A stretch of 64,000 nucleotides of DNA from Nocardiopsis coralli (GTDB lineage: Bacteria > Actinomycetota > Actinomycetes > Streptosporangiales > Streptosporangiaceae): assembly GCF_014892575.1 (NCBI RefSeq), contig NZ_JADBGI010000015.1:1-64000 (forward strand), read 5' to 3'. The notes under the pieces were generated by a model. That model saw only the letters and a program-made list of their open reading frames with translations, made no database searches and was not told the DNA's origin. Made by a program: the position numbers and the translations under genes. Positions 25,311 through 33,450 of this stretch are shown here, piece after piece; position 1 is the stretch's first letter; each line of letters starts with the position of its first letter.

Positions 25311-26168
25311 ATGGTTCTGAACGAGACGTACACCCTGTCCAACGGCGTGCACGTACCCAAACTCGGCCTGGGCACCTGGTTCATCGACGACGACAAGGCC
25401 GCCCGCGCGGTCACCGACGCCGTCGCGATCGGATACCGCAACATCGACACCGCGCAGGCCTACGGCAACGAACGAGGCGTGGGCGAAGGCATCCGCACCG
25501 CCGACATCGCCCGCGACGACCTGTTCGTGTCCACCAAGCTGGCAGCCGAGATCAAGGACCACGACGAAGCAGTCGCCGCCATCGACGCCTCACTCGCCAC
25601 CATGGGGCTGGACCACATCGACCTCATGCTGATCCACAGCCCCCAACCCTGGGACGACTTCCGGGGCGGAGACTACGCCGAAGGCAACCGCCAGGCATGG
25701 CGCGCCCTCGAAGAGGCCTACCAAGCCGGCAAACTCCGCTCCATCGGCGTGTCCAACTTCGAGCAGCACGACCTCGACAACACCCTCGCCACCTGCACCG
25801 TCGCACCCCACGTCAACCAGATCCTGGCGCACGTGGCCAACACCCCCGAGGAGCTCATCTCCTACTGCCAGGGCAAGGACATCCTGGTGCAGGCCTACTC
25901 CCCCATCGCACACGGGCAGATCCTCGAGCACCCGCACGTGCGGGCCATGGCCGACCGGTACGCAGTGACCGTGCCGCAGCTCAGCATCCGCTACGCCCTG
26001 CAGCTGGGCACCGTGCCGCTGCCCAAGACCGCCAACCCCGACCACATGCGCACCAACGCCCAGGTCGACTTCCAAATCTCCGAGGCGGACATGGACGTGC
26101 TCCGGAACATGGAGCGCCTCCGCGACTACGGAGAACACAGCGCGTTCCCCGTCTTCAGCGGCAAGTAG
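25311..26168 (+). CDS. aldo/keto reductase
   Basis: A 285-aa AKR with a complete tetrad: Asp and Tyr in NIDTAQAYGNE, Lys in FVSTKL and His in MLIHSPQPW. It is NADPH-dependent and related to 2,5-diketo-D-gluconate reductases (GVHVPKLGLGTW, SIGVSNF, LPKTANPDHM). The ATG at 25311 has GAGGAG ten bases upstream; an ATG 51 bases earlier is open but would add a non-family extension. Substrate unknown. It follows the XRE/MmyB regulator and ends at a very strong hairpin. Confidence 0.93.
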   Translation: MVLNETYTLSNGVHVPKLGLGTWFIDDDKAARAVTDAVAIGYRNIDTAQAYGNERGVGEGIRTADIARDDLFVSTKLAAEIKDHDEAVAAIDASLATMGLDHIDLMLIHSPQPWDDFRGGDYAEGNRQAWRALEEAYQAGKLRSIGVSNFEQHDLDNTLATCTVAPHVNQILAHVANTPEELISYCQGKDILVQAYSPIAHGQILEHPHVRAMADRYAVTVPQLSIRYALQLGTVPLPKTANPDHMRTNAQVDFQISEADMDVLRNMERLRDYGEHSAFPVFSGK

Positions 26169-26186
26169 CGCCGGCCCACAGCAGAG

Positions 26187-26225
26187 CGGCGGGCCCTGTC
26201 GGAACCTTCCCGACAGGGCCCGCCG
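26187..26225. terminator. strong convergent hairpin terminator
   Basis: A perfect sixteen-base stem (26187-26202 with 26210-26225) and a seven-base loop, between the aldo/keto reductase and the convergent His-rich gene. Confidence 0.8.
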
Positions 26226-26317
26226 CCGTCACATGTCGCCCACCGAAGGCCCGACGATCCTCGTATCAGCCCCAGCAGCGCGTTCGATCAGCTCGGTTCA
26301 GGGCACGAGGGCTGGAC

Positions 26318-26614
26318 TCAGTGCTCGTCCCAGTGCGCCTCGTGTTTCGCGTGCCGATGACCGTCGTGGACGTAGTCCGTGTGGTCCCCATGGGGCACGG
26401 CCACGTGGCCGCATCCTGGACCGTGCTCATGGTCATGCTGCTCGTGCGCGGTGTGCACGGTCGTTTCACACTCGTCGTAGTGGTCGTCGTGGCTGCGGTG
26501 GACGTGACCGTCGTGAACGTAATCGGTGTGGTCCCCATGGGGCACGGCGACATGCCCGCAGTTCGGACCGTGCGTGTGGTCGTGGCCCGTGTGGATCTGG
26601 TGTTCGGCGATCAT
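26318..26614 (-). CDS. histidine-rich putative metal-binding protein with duplicated repeat
   Basis: A 98-aa protein in which 27 residues are His and three are Cys. It contains two copies of an ~35-residue unit sharing GHVAVPHGDHTDYVHDGH, each preceded by Gly-Pro-x-Cys. There is no signal peptide or membrane segment, so it is cytoplasmic. The composition suggests binding of zinc, nickel or copper as a store or chaperone; similar small His-rich proteins are seen in actinobacteria without assigned function. The ATG at 26614 has the strong RBS GGGGAG; no metal-transport genes adjoin. Confidence 0.8.
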   Translation of the reverse strand: MIAEHQIHTGHDHTHGPNCGHVAVPHGDHTDYVHDGHVHRSHDDHYDECETTVHTAHEQHDHEHGPGCGHVAVPHGDHTDYVHDGHRHAKHEAHWDEH

Positions 26615-26754
26615 CGTTTCTCCCCTACGGCCTGTGAGGTCTCGTTCACCATCACAAGGCTGAGTGCAGGGCCGTACAAGCAACACGCGGCAAAGAGCCA
26701 TTTACCCCGAGCCGACCCTCTCTGCGCGGCGACGACCGTGGTGGCACCACACCC

Positions 26755-26853
26755 ATGGTCAGCCCGCTGCTCGTGGCCCAGGGCGAACAACTGGCCCACC
26801 TGGTCCGGGTGATCGACAGCGTGCTGGAGGGTTTCGGGAAGGAACTGCGGTGA
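26755..26853 (+). pseudogene. 32-codon coding-like remnant
   Basis: The frame from ATG 26755 to TGA 26853 has strong GC bias at third positions and reads as an amphipathic helix (LLVAQGEQLAHLVRVIDSVLEGFGKEL). It looks like the end of a larger protein whose upstream part is missing: the frame upstream stays open but loses codon bias. No ribosome binding site is visible. It may be a decayed gene end or a tiny real protein; family unknown. Confidence 0.3.
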
Positions 26854-26957
26854 CCACGCCCCGGGCCCGGCCGACCGGCCTGGGCCGCGGTCGGCTGTGC
26901 GTGGTCGTCGACCGTCCTGCCCCGGTCGACCATGTTCTGCCGGGCCGCGACCGACGG

Positions 26958-27989
26958 TCACGGGTGGTAGTTCCGCCACACGGGGCAGCGCAGGAGACAC
27001 GATGCCTCGGCGACGTTCGCTTCCGGGTCGGTGGGCCTCGCCCCCTCGATCGACCCGGCCAGGTCGACGAGGTCGACCGCCGGTGCGGCCGTCCGGAGGC
27101 GCACGTATCGCCCGTCGGAGGTTTCGATCCGCGCCTCTGTCCACCCCGAAGGCCACCGGTCGTTGTCGTCGGCCATGAGGCGGTCGGGGGTCGCCCCCTC
27201 CATCTCGACCACGAGCACCCCGTCCCGGACCTCGCAGTGCAATACGCGGAGCATCTCCCACGGCCCAGGGGTGCAGTGCTCGGGGTCGGGCACGTCGGCG
27301 GCCAGGTACTCGCCGTGTTCGTCCTCCTCCGTGAGGGGGCCGGGCGTGGAGCCGAGCAGCACCGTGCGGCCGAGAGGGTCGCGGTAGACGAGTTCGGGGA
27401 AGACCGACCGGTCGTATGCGTGGGTGAGAGTCCATCCGGGTGCGTCGAGGACGGCGACGGCATCGTAGGACATCAAGGCGGTGGTCGCATCGAGCTGTTC
27501 CTCCTGCGCCTGCGGGTAGCGCATCGCCCCGTCGACGAGGAGAAGCATCGCGGCCATGGCGGCCCAGGAGGTCGGCAGCCTGAGTCGGCCGATGGGGTTG
27601 TGTGCCCCGATCGTCAGCGCGGCGAAGACCAAGGGGACCGGGAGCACGAAGAGGAGGAACGTCACCCAGCCGGGGAACCGTTCGATGTTCTCCAGGGCGA
27701 TGGCGGTGCCGAACACGGTCGCGCACGCGACGAGAGCGCTGTGCCAATAGGGGGCCGGGTCCTCGCGCACCTTCAGGGCCTTGCCCGACAACAGGACGGT
27801 CGCACCCGCCACGGGTAGGAGGAGAACCACGTGCTCGCGCATCGGTTCGATCCGGCCCGTGTGCATCGCCATGAGCCAGAGGAATATCCCGACCGACGCG
27901 GCCGGTGTGTGCGCGAGAGCCACGACGGCGGCGGAGGCGGTGGAGAGGCCGCGGGGCGCGTCGGCGGGGTCCCTGGAACCGGTGTGCAT
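26958..27989 (-). CDS. integral membrane protein of unknown function
   Basis: A 343-aa protein. Residues ~20-175 contain about five hydrophobic segments (AAVVALAHTPAASVGIFLWLMAM, VVLLLPVAGATVLL, LVACATVFGTAIAL, FLLFVLPVPLVFAALTIGA, AAMAAMLLLVDGAM). The remaining ~165 residues are soluble, contain several Trp, Asp and Arg and three Cys late in the chain (EHC, LHC, CLLRC). The family is not recognised. The ATG at 27989 follows AAGGTGG. No neighbour suggests a role. Confidence 0.75.
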   Translation of the reverse strand: MHTGSRDPADAPRGLSTASAAVVALAHTPAASVGIFLWLMAMHTGRIEPMREHVVLLLPVAGATVLLSGKALKVREDPAPYWHSALVACATVFGTAIALENIERFPGWVTFLLFVLPVPLVFAALTIGAHNPIGRLRLPTSWAAMAAMLLLVDGAMRYPQAQEEQLDATTALMSYDAVAVLDAPGWTLTHAYDRSVFPELVYRDPLGRTVLLGSTPGPLTEEDEHGEYLAADVPDPEHCTPGPWEMLRVLHCEVRDGVLVVEMEGATPDRLMADDNDRWPSGWTEARIETSDGRYVRLRTAAPAVDLVDLAGSIEGARPTDPEANVAEASCLLRCPVWRNYHP

Positions 27990-28405
27990 GGTGGGTCCAC
28001 CTTTCCGGGTGGCCGGGTGTGCTCGTGCGGTCGGCCGTGTCCGGTCGGACGGCACCCGTGCGACGTGCCCCCGCAGGACCGCAGTTGTCGAGGTGGCCGA
28101 GACCGGCCACGGACTCAACGGGGAGCGGGGCGGTGACAACCCGCCGAGCCGGGGGTGTGGCCGGCCGGCCGCCGGCGGAACTCCGGCTCGTCACCTCGCC
28201 ACGCGGGTTCCCCCGCCACAGAACGCACCCGACCCTGACAGGCGACCGGGAGCACCTGGAGCCAGGACACACCCGGGTGCACGGCACGGCCCGCCGGCCG
28301 GACACATCAGTCCCTTACGCCCCGGATTAACCACACCCGGGGCGGGAAATGGTGTGACCACCATCACCCCCCATGTCCCTCGGGGCAGGAAGGCGGGCAG
28401 CGCTC
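27990..28405. other. 416-bp divergent intergenic region
   Basis: No gene was found. It holds the RBS region of the membrane-protein gene, an inverted repeat at 28349-28364 and the AGGAAGG ribosome binding site of fdhA. Confidence 0.6.
28349..28364. promoter_or_regulatory. inverted repeat ATGGTG-N4-CACCAT upstream of fdhA
   Basis: Six-base perfect arms, 42 bp before the fdhA start codon, a position suited to an operator. Confidence 0.4.
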
Positions 28406-29626
28406 ATGAGCGGCAACAGAGGCGTCATCTACCAAGGTCCCGGCGAGGTCGAGGTCACCGACATCGCCTACCCGGAGTTCGAGCTCAAGGACGGCCCCGG
28501 GGTCAACCCGGCCAACGTGGGACGCAAGGTCCCCCACGGCGCGATCGTCAAGGTCGTGGCCACCAACATCTGCGGCAGCGACCAGCACATGGTCCGCGGC
28601 CGCACCACCGCACCGGCCGGGCTGGTCCTGGGCCACGAGATCACCGGTGAGGTCGTCGAGGCCGGGCCCGGGGTGGAGTTCGTCAAGGAGGGCGACCTGG
28701 TCTCGGTGCCCTTCAACATCTCCTGCGGGCGCTGTCGCAACTGCAAGGCCCGCCGCACCGAGATCTGTCTCAACGTCAACCCCGACCGCCCCGGGTCCGC
28801 GTACGGGTACGTGGACATGGGCGGCTGGGTCGGCGGCCAGGCCCAGTACGTCCTGGTGCCCTACGCCGACTGGAACCTGCTGGTCTTCCCCGACCGCGCC
28901 CGGGCGATGGACAAGATCATGGACCTGACCATGCTCTCCGACATCTTCCCGACCGGTTACCACGGGTGTGTGAGCGCCGGGGTGGGTGTGGGTTCGACGG
29001 TCTACATCGCCGGCGCCGGCCCCGTGGGGCTGGCCGCGGCGGCCTCCGCCCAGTTGCTGGGTGCGGCGGTGGTGATCGTGGGCGACCTCAACGCCGAGCG
29101 CCTGGCACAGGCACGCGGTTTCGGCTGCGAGACCATCGACATCTCGCAGGGCAACCCCGCCGAGCTCATCGAACAGCTCCTGGGCACCCCGGCGGTCGAC
29201 TGCGCGGTCGACGCGGTCGGGTTCGAGGCGCACGGCACGGGTTCGGACGCCGGACGCGAGGCCCCGGCGAGCGTGCTCAACACCGCCATGGACGTCACCA
29301 GGGCCGGCGGCGCCATCGGCATCCCGGGCCTGTACGTGACCGGCGACCCGGGCGCGGTCGACGACGCGGCCAAGGAGGGCTCGCTCTCCATCCGCTTCGG
29401 TCTGGGCTGGGCGAAGTCGCACGCGTTCTACACGGGCCAGTGCCCGGTGATGAAGTACCACCGGGAGCTCATGATGGCGATCCTGTACGAGAAGGTGCAC
29501 ATCGCCGACGCGGTGAACGCCGTGGCGATCCCGCTGGAGGACGCCGCGCGCGGTTACCAGGAGTTCGACCGCGGGGCGGCGAAGAAGTACGTGCTCGACC
29601 CCAACGGTTACCTCGGCACCGGCTGA
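28406..29626 (+). CDS. fdhA: glutathione-independent formaldehyde dehydrogenase
   Basis: A 406-aa zinc MDR enzyme closely resembling Pseudomonas putida-type FdhA, which oxidises formaldehyde to formate with tightly bound NAD. It starts with the family sequence NRGVIYQGPGEVEV and has NICGSDQHMVRGRTTAP and GHEITGEVVEAG for the catalytic zinc. All four structural zinc Cys are present in SCGRCRNCKARRTEIC, and GAGPVGLAAAASAQLLGA binds the cofactor. The late region with WAKSHAFYTGQCPVMKYHRELM is typical of this subgroup. The ATG at 28406 has AGGAAGG upstream. Probably a detoxification gene. Confidence 0.93.
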   Translation: MSGNRGVIYQGPGEVEVTDIAYPEFELKDGPGVNPANVGRKVPHGAIVKVVATNICGSDQHMVRGRTTAPAGLVLGHEITGEVVEAGPGVEFVKEGDLVSVPFNISCGRCRNCKARRTEICLNVNPDRPGSAYGYVDMGGWVGGQAQYVLVPYADWNLLVFPDRARAMDKIMDLTMLSDIFPTGYHGCVSAGVGVGSTVYIAGAGPVGLAAAASAQLLGAAVVIVGDLNAERLAQARGFGCETIDISQGNPAELIEQLLGTPAVDCAVDAVGFEAHGTGSDAGREAPASVLNTAMDVTRAGGAIGIPGLYVTGDPGAVDDAAKEGSLSIRFGLGWAKSHAFYTGQCPVMKYHRELMMAILYEKVHIADAVNAVAIPLEDAARGYQEFDRGAAKKYVLDPNGYLGTG

Positions 29627-29646
29627 GTCCGGGGCCTCCGCCACCA

Positions 29647-29673
29647 GGCCCGTCCGGTTCGCCCGGGCGGGCC
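29647..29673 (+). terminator. hairpin after fdhA
   Basis: The arms GGCCCG and CGGGCC are extended by further imperfect pairing, with a TT following; it lies 20 bp after the fdhA stop. Confidence 0.5.
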
Positions 29674-29834
29674 TTCGCACACGCGCCGCCGCTCCGCCCC
29701 CGCGCCCCTCCCCCTGCTCCACCCCAGAGACCAAAAAACACACCAGTACCACCCAAACCGTGTTTAACGAGGTCACACGTGGCCAGCCCGGTAGGGGAAG
29801 GTTCTTGCCGCCGATCACTACGGGGGAAGTTGTC

Positions 29835-30992
29835 ATGGCCGAGAACTCCAACAGCCCACACGTGAGTGTGTTCGCCTCGCCCGGCCGTTACGTGCAGGGG
29901 CGCGGCGCGCTGGGCCGCCTGGGACCGCTCGTGGTCGGGTTCGGCTCCAAACCCCTGGTGCTGGCCGACGGCGTGGTCCGCGACCTCACCGAACCGGTGC
30001 TCTCGGGCTCCTTCGAGGAGGCCGCGGTCCCGCTGGTCTTCGAGCGGTTCGGCGGTGTCCCGACCCGGGCCGAGGCCGACCGGGTCTCTTCGGTGATCGA
30101 CGAGGGCGGACACGACGTGATCATCGGCCTGGGCGGCGGCGCGGCCATCGACACCGCCAAGGCCGCCGGCGACAACGCCGGTGTGCCGTGGGTGAGCGCG
30201 GCGACGGTGGCCTCGACCGACGCCCCGACCTCGGCGCTGTCGGTGGTCTACACCGAGTCCGGCGCGTTCGAGTCCTACCGCTTCTACGACCGCAACCCGG
30301 CCCTGGTGGTCGTGGACACCCAGTACGTGGCCGAGGCCCCGGCCCGCTTCCTGTCCGGCGGTGTGGGCGATGCGCTGGCGACCTGGATCGAGGCGCGGGC
30401 GGTGCGCCGTGCACACAGCCACAACATGGTCGGGGGCTTTCCGACCCACGCCGGTACTGCCCTGGCCGAGCTCTCCTGGGACCTGTTGTGGAGCTCCTCG
30501 CTCCCGGCGTTGGAGGCGGTACGCAGCGACCTGGTCACCCCGGACGTCGAGGCGATCGTGGAGGCGACCACCCTGCTGTCCGGTCTCGGGTTCGAGTCGG
30601 GCGGTCTGGCCGCGGCGCACGCGGTCCACGACGGGCTCACGGCGGTGGACCGGACCCACCACCTCACCCACGGGGAGAAGGTCAACATCGGTTCGCTCAC
30701 CCAGATGCTGCTGGAGGGCGAGGAGGCCTCCGACATCGACGAGTTCGCGGAGTTCACCGCGCGGGTGGGCCTGCCCACGACCCTGACCGAGGCCGGACTG
30801 GGCGAGGCCGACGAGGCGGTCCTGGAGGAGGTCGTGCGCGCGGCCATGGACCCGTCGGAGACCATCCACAACCTCGCGTTCGAACCCACGCACCAGGATG
30901 TTCGCGACGCCCTGCGTGCCGTGGAGGGTGTGGGCCGTCGTGCCCGGTCCCGCGCGGGCCTGGGTGAGCCGACCCCGGAGGACTACACCTGA
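29835..30992 (+). CDS. gldA: glycerol dehydrogenase-like iron/zinc alcohol dehydrogenase
   Basis: A 385-aa member of the GldA branch of iron-containing alcohol dehydrogenases, which oxidises glycerol to dihydroxyacetone with NAD. Nucleotide-binding GLGGGAAIDTAKAAGD and PTSALSVVYTESGAFESY are present. Metal ligands are Asp in GGVGDALATWIEA, His in AAHAVHDGLT and His in THHLTHGEKVNIGSL. Substrate preference for glycerol is inferred from family similarity. The ATG at 29835 starts the conserved N-terminus shortly before VFASPGRYVQGRGALGRLG. It follows fdhA by 208 bp and is probably transcribed separately. Confidence 0.88.
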   Translation: MAENSNSPHVSVFASPGRYVQGRGALGRLGPLVVGFGSKPLVLADGVVRDLTEPVLSGSFEEAAVPLVFERFGGVPTRAEADRVSSVIDEGGHDVIIGLGGGAAIDTAKAAGDNAGVPWVSAATVASTDAPTSALSVVYTESGAFESYRFYDRNPALVVVDTQYVAEAPARFLSGGVGDALATWIEARAVRRAHSHNMVGGFPTHAGTALAELSWDLLWSSSLPALEAVRSDLVTPDVEAIVEATTLLSGLGFESGGLAAAHAVHDGLTAVDRTHHLTHGEKVNIGSLTQMLLEGEEASDIDEFAEFTARVGLPTTLTEAGLGEADEAVLEEVVRAAMDPSETIHNLAFEPTHQDVRDALRAVEGVGRRARSRAGLGEPTPEDYT

Positions 30993-31127
30993 GGCGTTTC
31001 GTCCGCCGGTGAGTGCGTTCGACCGATGCGTTCCCGCACCAGTTGGGGCGGCCGGGGGAGAAGGAGTACCGTTCCACTCCCCCGGCTTCATCGAATCGAC
31101 CGCCTCGCGAGAAGGGGACGCAATCGG

Positions 31128-31571
31128 ATGAGCACGACCTGGGAACCCCGATCCCCGGGGGTCCTCCAACTGCCCTCGGGTCGTCTGTTCCGTGGACGGG
31201 GCCTGGCCAAGACCTTCCCTGAGGGTCCCCGGCCGGACTTCGCCCTGTACCTGCTGGGACACGAACCCCCCACCGTCACCTGGACCAACCGGTGGCTGCA
31301 CTGGCCCGACTTCGGCCTGCCCACCGACCGCAAGGCCGCGGCCGAGGCCTTCTGGGAGGCCTGGGAACGCGCCGAGACCGAGCGGGTGGAGATCGCCTGC
31401 GAGGGCGGCCACGGCCGCACCGGCACCTCCCTGTCCTGCCTGGCCGTCCTCGACGGGATGCCGGCCCGTGAGGCGGTGTCCTTCGTCCGGTACAACTACG
31501 ACCACAACGCCGTCGAGACACCCTGGCAGCAGCGTTACGTCACGCGCTTCGCCGACCAGGTGCGCGGTTGA
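31128..31571 (+). CDS. protein tyrosine phosphatase-like protein
   Basis: A 147-aa protein with the phosphatase P-loop IACEGGHGRTGTS: nucleophile Cys91, C-x5-R with Arg97, then Thr-Gly. The residue before Cys is Ala instead of the usual His. The general acid may be Asp in WLHWPDFGLPTD, about 40 residues earlier, as in dual-specificity enzymes. The size fits small actinobacterial dual-specificity phosphatase-like proteins. The ATG at 31128 has GAAGGGG upstream. It ends at a hairpin facing the sugar ABC operon. Confidence 0.82.
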   Translation: MSTTWEPRSPGVLQLPSGRLFRGRGLAKTFPEGPRPDFALYLLGHEPPTVTWTNRWLHWPDFGLPTDRKAAAEAFWEAWERAETERVEIACEGGHGRTGTSLSCLAVLDGMPAREAVSFVRYNYDHNAVETPWQQRYVTRFADQVRG

Positions 31572-31575
31572 GCAC

Positions 31576-31601
31576 GCGGGCCCCGGGCCGTCGGGGCCCG
31601 C
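31576..31601. terminator. convergent hairpin
   Basis: A ten-base stem GCGGGCCCCG with CGGGGCCCGC and a six-base loop, between the phosphatase gene and the ABC permease gene. Confidence 0.7.
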
Positions 31602-31603
31602 CC

Positions 31604-32473
31604 TCACCCCTTGAGCGCACCGGCCATGAGTCCGCGCATGAAGTACCGCCCCAGCACCAGGTAGATCACCAGCGTGGGCAGCGACGCCAGTACCGCGGCG
31701 GCCATCTGCTGGTTGTAGGGCACCACCATCGATCCGGCCACGTTGTTCAGCTGCACGGTGACCGGCCAGGTGTTGGGCCCGGTGAGGAAGACCGCGAACA
31801 GGAAGTCGTTCCACGCCGAGGTGAACTGCCAGATGAGGGTGACCGCGAAGACCGGCGCCGAGACCGGCAGGATCACCGACCGGTAGGTGCGCAGCAGCCC
31901 CGCCCCGTCCACGCGCGCCGCCTCGATGAGGGTGTGCGGGATCGACGCGTAGTAGTTGCGGAAGATCAGGGTGCAGATCGGGATCCCGTAGACGGTGTGC
32001 GCCAGGATCAGCGGGAACAGCCCGCCCATGAGCCCGGCCTCGACCATCGTCTGCTGGAGCGGGATCATCACCGCCTGGTAGGGGATGAACATCCCGAACA
32101 GGAACAGGGTGAAGACGGTGTCGGCCCCGGGAAAACGCCAGCGGGCCAGCACGAACCCGTTCATCGACCCCAGCACGGCCGACAGGATCGCGCTGGGCAC
32201 GACCATCTGCACGCTGTTCCACAGCCCCGGCGCCAGGGCGTCCCACGCGGCCGCCCACCCCTCCAGGCTCCAGCTCTGCGGCAACAGCCAGGCGCGTGCG
32301 GCCGTGGCCTCGTCGAAGGGCTTGAACGCCGTGACCAGCAGGACGTACATCGGCAGCAGGAACAGGGCGGCCAGCACGAACAGAACGGTGAACTTGACCG
32401 CCTGCCCCACCGGTGTCGTGCCCGGGGCCCTGCTCACCGTGGCCGTGACACGTTCGGACGCGCTGCGGTTCAC
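31604..32473 (-). CDS. sugar ABC transporter permease (MalG/CebG-like)
   Basis: A 289-aa permease with six membrane segments. The cytoplasmic EAA loop that docks the ATPase is visible as PHTLIEAARVDGAGLLRTYRSVILP. The N-terminal segment KFTVLFVLAALFLLPMYVLLVTAFKP and the end GRYFMRGLMAGALKG are standard for CUT1 transporters. Translation is coupled to the upstream permease by a GTGA overlap. No ATPase gene is present; in actinomycetes a shared MsiK-type ATPase usually serves such operons. Confidence 0.93.
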   Translation of the reverse strand: MNRSASERVTATVSRAPGTTPVGQAVKFTVLFVLAALFLLPMYVLLVTAFKPFDEATAARAWLLPQSWSLEGWAAAWDALAPGLWNSVQMVVPSAILSAVLGSMNGFVLARWRFPGADTVFTLFLFGMFIPYQAVMIPLQQTMVEAGLMGGLFPLILAHTVYGIPICTLIFRNYYASIPHTLIEAARVDGAGLLRTYRSVILPVSAPVFAVTLIWQFTSAWNDFLFAVFLTGPNTWPVTVQLNNVAGSMVVPYNQQMAAAVLASLPTLVIYLVLGRYFMRGLMAGALKG

Positions 32474-33450
32474 CGGCCCTCACTCCGTTCCTTGCGGATG
32501 GTCCACACCAGGTAGGGGATGACGAAGACCGCCACCGCGATGAGCAGGTAACTGGCGATGGTGGCGCCCTTGGCCGGGTCGCGGACCTCGAACACGGTCG
32601 TCCACATGTACACGGCGGGCACGTCGGCGACGATCTGTTGTCCGGCGATGGCGATGATGAGGTCGAAGACCTTGAGGGACATGTGGCCGAGGATGATGAC
32701 GGCGCTGAGCGTGACCGGGCGCAGCTGCGGCATGACCACGTGCCGGTACACACCCCATTCGGAGCAGCCGTCGACGCGGGCGGCCTCGCGCAGTTCCTCG
32801 GGGACCCCGCGGAACCCGGCCAGGAACAGCGCCATGATGTAACCCGACAGCTGCCAGATCGCGGGCAGGGCCATGGCCGCCATGCCCATGTTCGGCGCGG
32901 TCCACCAGTCGTTGACCAGGAACTCCAGGTCGAACTGGACGAACAGGGCGTTGAGCCCGGTGGCACGTTCGGCGGGGGCGGGGTTCATGAGCCAGCGCCA
33001 GACCACACCGGTGGCGATGAAGGACACCGCCATGGGTGCCAGGAACAGGGTGCGGAAGGCCGCCTCGCCGCGGATCCCCTTGTCGAGCATGAGCCCCAGG
33101 AACCAGCCCAGGAGCAGGGCGCCTCCCACGAACACGACGGTGAAGACGACGGCGTTGCCGACGGCGGCCGGCCACCGCGACTCCTGCCAGAGTTCGACGA
33201 AGTTGGTCAGGCCGACGAAGGAGCCGTCCTGGACCGGGGCGTGCTGGTCACTCAGGGCCAGGCTCGTGTTCCAGCCGATCATGCCGTAGACGAAGACGCC
33301 GATCAGCAGGATCGACGGGGAGACCAAGAGCAGGCCGGGCAACCAGGTGCGGGACCGGACCCGCATGCGGTGCAGCCGGCCGGGGGTTCTCGGCCGGGGC
33401 CGCCGCTCGGTGGCGGTGTCGGCCCCGGCCTGCGCGCTGTCTCGGCTCAT
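32470..33450 (-). CDS. sugar ABC transporter permease (MalF/CebF-like)
   Basis: A 326-aa CUT1 permease. After a ~40-residue basic cytoplasmic N-terminus come six membrane segments starting at WLPGLLLVSPSILLIGVFVYG. The EAA loop reads VPEELREAARVDGCSEWGVYRHVVMPQLRP. The ATG at 33450 overlaps the stop of the substrate-binding gene (ATGA), so the start is well supported despite the frame being open further upstream. It pairs with the MalG-like permease to form the channel. Confidence 0.93.
   Translation of the reverse strand: MSRDSAQAGADTATERRPRPRTPGRLHRMRVRSRTWLPGLLLVSPSILLIGVFVYGMIGWNTSLALSDQHAPVQDGSFVGLTNFVELWQESRWPAAVGNAVVFTVVFVGGALLLGWFLGLMLDKGIRGEAAFRTLFLAPMAVSFIATGVVWRWLMNPAPAERATGLNALFVQFDLEFLVNDWWTAPNMGMAAMALPAIWQLSGYIMALFLAGFRGVPEELREAARVDGCSEWGVYRHVVMPQLRPVTLSAVIILGHMSLKVFDLIIAIAGQQIVADVPAVYMWTTVFEVRDPAKGATIASYLLIAVAVFVIPYLVWTIRKERSEGR

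Noticed and set aside
29469-32966. 1165-codon open frame on the minus strand
   Set aside because: It crosses fdhA, gldA, the phosphatase gene and the ABC permease genes in the wrong frames; a result of GC-rich DNA lacking stops.
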